The notes beneath the pieces are model-generated. The model was not told the DNA's origin. It searched no databases and saw nothing but the letters and a program-made list of their open reading frames with translations. From positions 62,001-126,000 of the forward strand of contig CANNZV010001047.1 of the NCBI GenBank assembly GCA_947561585.1: 64,000 bases of DNA, given 5' to 3'. Of the stretch, positions 35,654 through 46,200 are shown in pieces (the first letter of the stretch is position 1; the number at the start of each line of letters is the position of its first letter). Both the position numbers and the translations under genes were made by a program. This DNA comes from Caprella mutica. Taxonomy: Eukaryota; Arthropoda; Malacostraca; Amphipoda; Caprellidae.

Positions 35654-36254
35654 TTAAGCTAAGGATGGATTCTAAAACATTTGATAAATGCATGACTTTA
35701 AACTTTTTCGTCACAGTCACAATCAATGAAAGACTGTACAAATTTGGTCACAATTATCAAAAAAACTGTTATCTACCCGACTGCATCTATCTATTATTAA
35801 TAATATAGGGTGATGCTTTATACGTTTTACTCCAATAATAAATTTTCTTTTTATAACTCATAGAAAATGAGGTATAAATCAAGGAGTGACAATTATAAAT
35901 TTCTTGTTACTTTTATTCGCTTTAGTTGCCGTTTGGTAACTAAACTGAGTCCTGATTTGCTAACTAAAGCAGGAGATGCCTGTAAAGCAATTCTTGGACG
36001 AATTGTCCGTGGACGAAATGTCCGTTGGACGAAATGTCCGTTGGACGAAATGTCCGTGGAAGAGATGTCCGTGGACGAAATTGTCCGTGCACAATAAACA
36101 ACGTATATCGATTCGATTTGTTTTCGATTGCTGGGATATAGCGAATCGATGGTTGTTCCATCGAATTGACAGACCGAATTGCAACCGGTGCTACTTCGGC
36201 GGTGTTATATGTGTCCAGATGCGGTGTCACCGCCTAGCGCCGTAGCAACGCAGA

Positions 36255-36380
36255 CTGCCATGGCGGTAGCACGGTCAGTATACTATGCAACTTTGCTTTT
36301 ACATTCATTTAACCGTAATTAATTGGAGATGCGTTAACAGGGCAGTGGCACCGCGGCAACTGTCAATATAGTATGGGCCT
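36255..36380. repeat. Small GC-rich repeat, partner at about 32955-33000
   Basis: The word AGGCCCATACTATA with GCCGCGGTG occurs here on the minus strand and at 32958-33000 on the plus strand, so the two lie inverted about 3.4 kb apart. It may be the end of an older element disrupted by the insertions between them. Confidence 0.45.
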
Positions 36381-37793
36381 AAGTGAAATAAAGTAGATAC
36401 CTACATCCTCATATATCTAGCTACTGTACTTGAATGAGTCAATGGAATTTGATAAAAATAAGTTAGGTATTTTATGTATAATGTATCTAGGTGCTTGATA
36501 GGTAAAATTGTTTTATTACCTAGGTATGATGAATTATTAGGTAACTATATAGGTTACCGTGCACGGACAATTCGTCCACGGACATTTCGTCCAACGGACA
36601 TTTCATCCACGGACATTTCGTCCACGGACAATTCGTCCACGAATTGCTTTATTTTTCATTATATTTATTGTGTGCATTTATATTATATTATTTATATATA
36701 TTCTGCAATATAAAAGTATTTAACACCCTTATTTGATGGTAATTAGAAATGTATGGTCTTTGCCTTAATTTTTATTGCAATCTTTTTATCCCTTTGCTGG
36801 CATCAGTAAAATAATAAAAATGATTTTTTTTAATGATATACAGGCAGGCCCCGCTTTTATTACACCCGAGTCTTATAAAATCTGTAATAATTACCTGGCA
36901 TGTATCGATGTTTTTACAGTACATAAACATAGAAAACGGAGATATTTTTTGTTGTGTTTATTTCACAGTAACTATAATAATCATCAATAGTAGTATTCAG
37001 ATTAAGTAATTAGATGCGCAATATTGGTTCATAAATTAGTATTTTCTGACAGAAATTTTTTTACAGTGATTACCTAAATTACATACATAATAATATGCAA
37101 AGATGAAAAATTACTAGTAAAAAGAGATGAAAAATTAGCTAGTTATTGATACTTTTTAGTGTTACGTTTAATTATTTAAATAACATAGACACGTCCATGT
37201 TATCGGACTGTTTCATATTTTCGGACTTATACTCATATAATAATAATTATTATTATTTACCCCTATTGTAATTACTTTAATTCCTACGTATCCACACATT
37301 CATTCTTGTTAGGACCCTGTTATTTCAGTTTTAAATTTTAGATACTCATAATTCATTAATTAATATTAATGAAAATATTGAAATGAAAAGGTAAATAACT
37401 AAAAATACAGTCAACCCGTTTAGCATATTTAATTTTATAACTGTAATCGATAGGTAAACATATTTCTATGTTTTAATTAATTCATATACAGCTTAAATCA
37501 CTATTATATTATTGTATATTTACACCTGCCTATTAATGTAATATTGAAAAATAATATAAAATATATTCCATAAACACTTTAAAATACAAAATATAACCAT
37601 TCGTGGACGAGTTGTCCGTGGACGAAATGTCCGTTGGACGAAATGTCCGTGGACGAGATGTCCTAGATCTATAGGTTACATGCCTAGCAGGTAGGCCTAC
37701 GCACCTTTTTAAAGGTACATTCAATCAGAGAGGTATTAGTTTTTCATCATTCTATCTATTTACCTAATTAGTCAATCAATCTCAAGAAATGTA

Positions 37794-38484
37794 GGGTAAG
37801 TTCCAAATTATCTGTCATTACTACAACCACAGTACAGAGAATATATAGTATCCCAGAGCTATAGGGGGGATATTACGAGTGTCCCGGTAGGCTGTGACGT
37901 CACATGTCAACAATGGTGCGTACGTTTGTACGTACAGTACAAACACAAAAGATGGCTGCAACACACCCAACTTTTGTTAAACAACGTTTTCGGTGATATT
38001 TTTTTAATTCCACATTACCGCATGCTAATATCCTATCTTTATAGTCATACGGACGAAAATTAAAAAATGACTGTTGATGAAATTGCTACTGGTCTTTTTA
38101 CACCCAAAATAGTAACAAATTTTTAGTCTTGAAGAAGACGATTTATTCAAGATAATTAGATCATTAGTCAGATCGGTCGCGTTGGCCGCCATCTTAATTC
38201 TCTATTCCACGTGACCCACAGCAATTCTGTTTACTATGACGTGACCTCTTGTTTACATACATGACGTCACAGCCTACCGAGAATAAATTTGAATAATACA
38301 TGTAACTGGGGTACTATACTATTCTATGTACTGTGCTACAACTTCGGTTAGGTATATAAGAGAAAACTATATAAAAATTGTTATTACCTAGATAACTTAG
38401 CACTGTGTAATCATAATAATTTTTATACAGTTTTTTCTTATATGACCGAAGATGTAGTACTGACCGATAATTTGGAACTTACCC
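37794..38484. mobile_element. TA-flanked MITE (691 bp) with a nested element
   Basis: Inverted ends GGGTAAGTTCCAAATTATC and complement are flanked by TA (37792-37793, 38485-38486). Nested inside is a second inverted-repeat unit at about 37885-38279 with ends CGGTAGGCTGTGACGTCA and its complement. Neither carries a transposase frame. Confidence 0.8.
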
Positions 38485-38891
38485 TAATTAATTTTGAAAT
38501 TAAAGTCATTTATTCATAGATACTAGCTAGTGAGTAATCAGGTAGGTATTACCATAGTAAATAAATAGTTAGGTAGGTATTACTTATACGGGTATTACCG
38601 TATAAGTTTGTTCATTCATTAGGTACTATATTTTTTCAAAATATTTATGATTTTTCAATTTTAATTAGGTAGATTAAGAATTTAATGAGTTTCGTGTATT
38701 TGGTCCCACAGTAAATATATTCTAATCATCGGACTCGTCAGTCGTCACTGAGGATCCAATAGTTTTTCTAGTCAGCTGTTTGAGCAGCTCTGATTCTCAT
38801 CGCGAAGAAGATATGAATCCATGACTGACTGTCGATACGAGAATGTGCACTTGAGAGAATTTTATTCAATCTATTTTGGTTGATATTTATT

Positions 38892-39122
38892 ATGAATCAC
38901 AGTAAGATTCAAAGAAGTGTTCTTCAATTATACAAAGAGTGTCTGAGAGCATCTAAGTCAAAACCTGGTATAACAGACAATGTAAGGTATCAATTCCGGA
39001 AAGACAGTAAGATTTCCAAAACAGATGTGATGAGAATAGAGCACTTGCTGAGATTTGGTGAGAGAAAACTGAAAATGATCAAAGATCCCTTTGTTAGTGG
39101 AGGTGGCACATTTACCAAATAA
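38892..39122 (+). CDS. SDHAF1: Succinate dehydrogenase assembly factor 1 (LYR protein)
   Basis: This 76-aa mitochondrial matrix protein belongs to the LYR family and helps deliver Fe-S clusters to the iron-sulfur subunit of complex II. The N terminus SKIQRSVLQLYKECLRA carries the LYR-type motif as LYK (residues 13-15), followed by KPGITDNVRYQFRKD, KTDVMRIEHLLRFGERKL and a C terminus GGGTFTK, matching the order and length of SDHAF1 in animals. It is a single exon. The ATG at 38892 was chosen because the family begins a few residues before the LYR helix; an in-frame TTG at 38880 is not a likely start. LIPT2 begins 68 bp after its stop on the same strand, with no AATAAA visible between. Confidence 0.9.
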   Translation: MNHSKIQRSVLQLYKECLRASKSKPGITDNVRYQFRKDSKISKTDVMRIEHLLRFGERKLKMIKDPFVSGGGTFTK

Positions 39123-39190
39123 TTACAATTGATAACTCAATTTTAGGCTATAGCAAATTTTATTATTTGCTTGTTGATCAATAGTTAGGT

Positions 39191-41876
39191 ATGTCACAAT
39201 CCAACTTGGCTCGAAATCTGATAAAAGTTATAAATATTACTGATAATGTTGATTATAAAACTGCCTGGAATGCACAAAAATGCATTGCTGGTGCTCTAGC
39301 TAATGATGGGAAGAAATCATCTAATGTTATTCACTCTTTAATCTTGCTTCAACATCAACCAGGTAGGTACCTAAATTACTGTAATTCGAGTTTCTACTAG
39401 TCTACCTATATATCTATTTTAATTTTGATTTAGCTAACTATAGCCTAAGCCTATAAGCTCATGTCCTATAGCTATTAGTTTGGGCCTAGGTTAAAGCAGG
39501 TTAGTTGTGGACATTAATTAGATAAAATGAATTAATTATACCTACCATGCATTGTGCTTCTTTGGATATTCATTATTAAACATTTCAATATGAATTCAGT
39601 TTAGCATGACTTACTAGAGTCTAGAGAGGGCAGCAATGGAAACTGAAAGGGCTTCTATTTTCCTGTGTAACCCTACATAGCTTTTTATTTAAAGAAAGTT
39701 AAAAATCTAATCTACTTTGGAAAAATAGGTATTTTCTGATAATCATGTTTATTTTAAAATACAATAATGGAAAGTTTAGAATATGCATCATTAAGCTTAT
39801 GTATTATTCATCTAGGTAGCTGTTAGTCTCTAGAATTTTCCAGAGTGGAATTGATGAAATATCACAAAGTTATTTTTTTATCCATCTCTTTTGTAATGAT
39901 TATGATAAAGCTATTTCTTTCTTTCAGTTTACACTATTGGCATCAGAGACCAGAATTATTCCATTGAGGATGAGAATAGACTTCGCAAATTAGGAGCAGA
40001 TTTTGTCCGTTCTAATAGAGGAGGCTTGATCACATTTCATGGACCAGGGCAACTGACAGTATACCCTATTTTGCATCTACCGCTCATGAAACAAACATTA
40101 AGAGGGTAATGTGACATATATCAATGTGGTACAATGTTTATTGTTTATATTCAGTTGAATATTACAACTTAATATCAATACCCTTTTTATACATAGCTAT
40201 GCATATTTGCTCTAAAATATTGATATCTCTAAATGATAACACTTCTGTTCCAAATGGTTGTAATATGTATTGTGGATTTTCTTATTTACCATTTATTGCA
40301 GATATTTTTCAAATTTTTAAAGCTATTGGAAATATCTTTTCAAAGATAGGAGTAGCAATTAGGGTTATGTACTGAACCTACTTGGTCATAGACTTTTGTT
40401 TTTGGTAGGCTCTTCATTTTCCTCTTCCAACTGTGAGTCACATTCTTTGGTAGTTAAGTGACTGATTTCAAGAAGTAGCCAGTTTTTCAGCATCCAAAAA
40501 ACATTGTCACAATGTTGCAATGGAAGACTTTGTTCATGGATCCATTTTACTATCTGACTGCTTCTTTAATGTCCCTTATATTTATTTTTCTTCTTGTTTT
40601 CAAGGATATGTCGTTTTGATCAGAAGCAGATATTACTAGCCTACTGAATTAAATTAATTAGATACCTTCACCATTACTAATTAGCTCTCTAGAGGATATA
40701 AACCTCTAAAAATAATTCATATATAACTAGCTAATTGAGTTTTCTCACTGCAGTCCACAATAAATAAACTTATTGTATTAGTGTTGAAATTTATTTAAAA
40801 TTTTGTTCACTCATAGCTGACTGTTCTTTTGATTATATTTTGTAGTTGAATTACTGATAGCTATTGAAAGAATTGTTATATTTAATACCAAATGTTTTTC
40901 CAAAATAATATTTTGTACTAACATAATAACTTTCTGCCAATAACTTCATTTACTAACTTTCTTTTCAGTTATATCTGTGCTCTTGAAAGAAGTGTTATCA
41001 GAACTTGTCGCTTAATGGGAGTTGAAACGCACACTTCAAAGGATACTGGTGTGTGGGTGAATGACACTAACAAGATATGTGCTGTTGGTAAGTAGCTATT
41101 AGCTACGTTTGGAGGAGTGTAGATTGGGGAAAATTTTTCACTAGTCCTATCATTGCCAGTGTAAGAGATAACTAGTTATAACACTCCTTGATGTTAACCC
41201 TATATGCTTTGGGCTATTCAGTATCCATTTACTGATGGGAAAAGAAGAGTAGATTGCTACAGGATTATCCAAAATTTGAAAACTTACTGGATATTATTAT
41301 ACTAGGTAGCTAAAGCCCGAATGTTTTTAAAATCAGCTAATAGTTTCATTGACTGAAATAATTGACAGTCTGGGACCTAACTTTTCAAATTGGACAACTT
41401 TATTTTTGTACTATCAGAACTATTTTCATGGACAGATGATATCATTTCTTGTCACTAACTGCATCCGGACTTTAATCTATGAATACAGTTTCATTATTAG
41501 CTTAATGTTTATACTTCTGTAACACAGAATTAGGAGAGGTATTAGCTACATCATGACTTAAAAAAATTGAAGTAGATGTTTTGCACCATATTGTGATTTA
41601 TGAAAACCTTCAGGTATCCAAGGGCGGAGGGTCACAACGCACGGGATTGGGTTGAACTGCAACACAGACTTGCGTTGGTTTGATCACATTGTACCTTGTG
41701 GCATTGAAGGAAAAGGAGTCACTTCTCTTTCCAAGGAATTGAAGAGGAATGTTAACTGCCAAGAAGCTGCAACTCACTTTCTTCAATGTTTTAGTGAAAT
41801 ATTTCAATGTGAATATTTAGATTCTAATGTGAAACATTCTTCAGAAGTACTGAAAGATATTGTTAAGGATTCTTGA
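39191..41876 (+). CDS. LIPT2: Mitochondrial octanoyltransferase (lipoyl(octanoyl) transferase 2)
   Basis: The enzyme transfers octanoate from acyl carrier protein to lipoyl domains, the first step of mitochondrial lipoate synthesis. Exons 39191-39362, 39928-40105, 40969-41087 and 41614-41876 join in frame (phases 1, 2, 1; GT-AG throughout) to 243 aa. The LipB signature RGGLITFHGPGQLTVYP is in exon 2. The conserved Lys lies in NKICAVG (exon 3), followed across the junction by GIQGRRVTTHGIGLN, and the active-site Cys is in FDHIVPCGI with GVTSLS (exon 4). Length and order fit the family. A short N terminus (MSQSNLARNLIKV) could serve as targeting sequence but is not strongly typical. It sits 68 bp downstream of SDHAF1, which raises the possibility of one shared transcript. 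Confidence 0.95.
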
Positions 41877-43271
41877 TTTTATTATAGGGTAAAGAATCAG
41901 TTACTCTATGCACCTATTTTCTTGCAATTTACTGGATGGAAATATTCATCAGCATTACTAAAAAATTGTACTATCTAAGTACATATATAATGTGCAGAAG
42001 AAGCTGGTATATACACTAGACTCAATATATGTAAATACAACGCTCATTTGAAAGTTTTCCATTCAGTAATGTGTAAAGAAAAATCAGCCTCTTGTTATTG
42101 GTTCATTACCCTACCTCTGTAAATAATTGATTCATATATTTGAAATCTATTTAGGAATGGTTTCATTCACCATGTTCTTAGGTAAGTGAAACTCATTTAC
42201 AGCTAATAAGGTTAATGAAAAGCTTAATTTTGCGAACATTAATTGAAATGATGCCAGATGCACCATCCCGATACTGTTATCATTAGAAAATCTACAAATA
42301 AATACATTTCTAAGAATCTGTTGATATAAATATATATTGACACACCATTTAATAGACTAATAGCTATATTCAAAAAGCAATTACTTCCAAGAGATTCGAA
42401 TTATTAATACCTACATGGAAACTGAACAAATGGAAGCATATAAAAGATAATTTAAAACTAAGAAATTTTTCTACAGTTGTTCAACATTGCACATAGGAAT
42501 AGTACTCGAGTAGAATTAATTTACATTCATAACAGAAAGCTTATGAAATAAAACTGACGATTAAAATAGATAATAACCCAGGAACTACCATCAGGCCTCA
42601 GAGGCAGAGTCCGATTTGAAACCTTGATCCATAGTCAGTGACTTATTTATGTGTAGTCGTATTTCTGCATGGCAATTAAATGTTATAAAACTGAAATAAA
42701 ATTTACCACATAAATACACCTTGGACAATTAAAGCTCGGATTTCCAGCAACTCAAGTCAAGTGTATAATGTATAAATCTATTTCCAACCAGAACAAGGAT
42801 CTCCTACACTCTAGTCGTACCAGGGTTAAAAATAATTGATTAACCTGAATAATTAACAGGTGGTAGCTACTATTTGTCATCTTCACATTCAAATACAATT
42901 TGCTACAAACTTAACTTAACTAACTGAAATGGAATACTTTCTATGCAATAATCAGATTGGCTCTCTTAATTGATATCAAAAAAATACAATAAAAAAGATA
43001 AAGCTATAAGAAAAAAATTAAAACATAAAATGTTAACAAAAGTACTCTTCATTCACCCATTTTATATTATTATCTCTTCAATTCTTAATACAATGAGAAG
43101 ATGGTTCATATTAGGGGAACGTCGCAGTCACTTAGGCATTCAGTACTCGAAAAGTGGGTGATATGTCAATCAGACATGTCTAAAGGTGAGATTGGTTCAT
43201 GACCATGTTAATGCCCACTTTCCGAGAACTGAGTGTTCCCCTTAGGAAAAGCTGTCGCAGTGAAATGCAAT
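41877..43271. other. Shared 3' region of LIPT2 and AP3M
   Basis: The two genes converge here. It should hold both 3' untranslated regions; a candidate AATAAA for LIPT2 lies at 42297-42302. No other feature recognised. Confidence 0.4.
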
Positions 43272-46200
43272 TCAAGTCCTTATTTGGAATTTACCAGCCT
43301 TGGTAGCGTATTTGACACCTTTGAAAGGCTTGTACTTCTCACCATAAATATCAAGTCTGTTGACTTTCAGTCCCGATACAGCAAGTTGCAATATTGTGAA
43401 GTGAACCTGAATAAAAAAATAACAATTAGTCACTCGTTAAATTGATTTCAAACTAGAACATAAATGGGAGAAAAAATTAACATAGCTACATTGATGGTAG
43501 GGATGGTGTGAATGTTACTTACATTGATGGTAGGGATGGTGTGAATGTTACTTACATTGATGGTAGGGTTGGTGTGAATGTTACTTACATTGATGGTAGG
43601 GATGGTGTGAATGTTACTTACATTGATGGTAGGGATGGTGTGAATGTTACTTACATTGATGGTAGGGTTGGTGTGAATGTTACTTACATTGATGGTAGGG
43701 ATGGTGTGAATGTTACTTACATTGATGGTAGGGTTGGTGTGAATGTTACTTACATTGATGGTAGGGATGGTGTGAATGTTACTTACATTGATGGTAGGGT
43801 TGGTGTGAATGTTACTTACATTGATGGTAGGGTTGGTGTGAATATTACTTGCATTGATGGTAGGGATGGTGTGAATGTTACTTACATTGATGGTAGGGTT
43901 GGTGTGAATGTTACTTACATTGATGGTAGGGTTGGGTGAATGTTACTTACATTGATGGTAGGGTTGGTGTGAATGTTACTTACATTGATGGTAGCGTTGG
44001 TGTGAATGTTACTTACATTGATGGTAGGGTTGGTGTGAATGTTACTTACATTGATGGTAGGGTTGGGTGAATGTTACTTACATTGATGGTACGGTTGGTG
44101 TGAATGTTACTTACATTGATGGTAGGGTTGGTGTGAATGTTACTTACATTGATGGTAGGGTTGGTGTGAATGTTACTTACATTGATGGTACGGTTGGTGT
44201 GAATGTTACTTACATTGATGGTAGGGTTGGTGTGAATGTTACTTACATTGATGGTAGGGTTGGTGTGAATGTTACTTACATTGATGGTAGGGTTACTCTC
44301 TGGTAAAGGGGCTCCACTTTGCAAACTTATCTGTAAATATAAACTAGTTATATTTCTGTTGCATCAAATATATAAGTAATTTTCAATAATTTCATTTTTA
44401 AAGCTCAACAAAAGAAAATTAAAGAAAAGCTCAAACCAAACAAAAGTTATGTTACTGGATAAAATCATTCAATGTGAAATATATTTAACAGTTTTAACCG
44501 TGAAGAATTAGGAATTCTATCAAGAACAGCAATTTTTCAAAAGAACCAAAGACCTATTAGAGTTACTCACCCCGCCCCTAATGTTAGGCAGCCTGGATGG
44601 CTCTATTTTTCCTACATCCCAGTGCAGGACTCTCGTCACAGGGTCAAAGGAATGCTTGCCCTGCGTCACAGTGAGATTGCAGCTCAGAACACTCTTAGGC
44701 ATCGGCACTTCAATCTTAACATTCTCAACCTTTTGAGCAAAGATAGAAGGGTGAGGATAATAAATATTTTCATCGAACCTGAAATATGAGTGCTTAAACA
44801 GGGTAATATTGAAGTCTGGAACCGTACATCACCAAAGAAATCACTCCAGAGCTTTCTATATAATGTATCACACAGTACTATCTAAATAAACCAAAAAAAT
44901 GCATACCCAGTGACGTCATACTTTTTTTATTAAGATACGCGGTTGAAGTTTTAATAAATGTACGAATGGTGGAATAAACTCTTGTTGTTTATAACTAACC
45001 GTTCTTCCCATAGTCTGCTTAGGTCCCACAGTGATGTCCAACCTCCCTCCACTCGTCTCCTTGAAGGAAATGTTGTGTTTAATATACACAGGAATTGCCA
45101 CAACAGACTGGGAGGAGATGTGGTACGATAACAACCGGAAGTTACCGTCAGGAGGGATAAATGAGAGAACCTTCTCATCCTGAAAATGACATATCACAAA
45201 GATTTACATATATTCACTAACTAGTCTGTTAAGAAGTCTACATTTTTGGACACTTCTGTTGATCATAAAAACAACTAGACTAGAAATCTTGAAAATGCAC
45301 TCTGATATTTAGGAGAGAATTTTCAGTATTATATTGTTAATTCATGATGAGAATATTTGCTCACCTCCCATCGTCTGAGTCGAATGCAAGGATGGAAAGA
45401 GACGTCATCAAAGAGTCTAGGGTTGGTGAAGGTAAGAGTGAGATCCGGCATGCCACTCAGACGAGCAAAACAATCAATCTGTGGTGAGAAAGGAGGAAGC
45501 ATGAAGTCTGCAACTATAAGATTACCTAGTTTAGCCATAAAAGTACCGAAATATATTTTAAGTTAGCGAATGCTATTTGCTTACATATCCCTGTATCTCC
45601 GAGGTGACTGTACTGCCACTCTTATCAATGATGACATCCACCTCCTCTGTGAGGTCCAGGAAAATGTCATTAGCAGCGTACTTGACATCAGATCTCCTCC
45701 AAGGGACGTTACTAAGTTGACTGCTAGGCAGGGTGACGCTCATGCTAAAGGGAGGGACTAATTAACTACCCTTGCATCAAAACAATCCACCAATAAAAGT
45801 TTTCAATATTTACAGCTCAATGGTATTTTAGTAGCCAATATTAATCTTCACTCCTTCAATAGCTAGTTGAGAGACTTATGGAACAAAAAACAAGTATAAA
45901 CAAAGTAAATTAACGGGTGTCCAGTAGACACAAACTTTATGTTTACATATATTTATTCATTTATGCTTTCAATGTTCTACTCAAACAGATAATATAGTAA
46001 ACTAGTGTACTTTCCCATTTAAAATAACAGGTCATCATCAATACCAATTTATTACCCGTTATTAGGTTACTTTTGATGAATTCAATAGAAATTAAAAAAA
46101 TTAAAATCATTACATTTTCTGCATAGTCTAATTTATTTTGTAGATAAAATAAATTAAAAATTTAATAAAAACAGGGGAATTTAAATATCAAGAAAATATA

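Larger units (their letters stand above)
33241..37665. mobile_element. Long-TIR composite element with GGACATTTCGTCCACG repeats (4.4 kb)
   Basis: Left arm 33241-33510 and right arm 37391-37665 are inverted copies of about 270 bp. Both end CTAGGACATCTCG and carry two to four copies of GGACATTTCGTCCACG, followed by the same AT-rich tract through to GGGTTGACTGTATTTTTA. Two more clusters of the same 16-mer repeat, at 35990-36090 and 36560-36650, face each other inside, so at least two family members are nested. No transposase frame was found. The interior also holds the TTAA palindromes at 33520-35653. The superfamily is not recognised. Confidence 0.7.

Noticed and set aside
43508..43939. A 143-codon plus-strand frame of NVTYIDGRVGV repeats resembling a repeat protein
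   Set aside because: It is the reverse complement of the AP3M intron 9 minisatellite and is open only because the period is 33 bp.
43490..44295. Regular repeat array as a CRISPR locus
   Set aside because: Units are directly adjacent with no unique spacers, in a eukaryotic intron.
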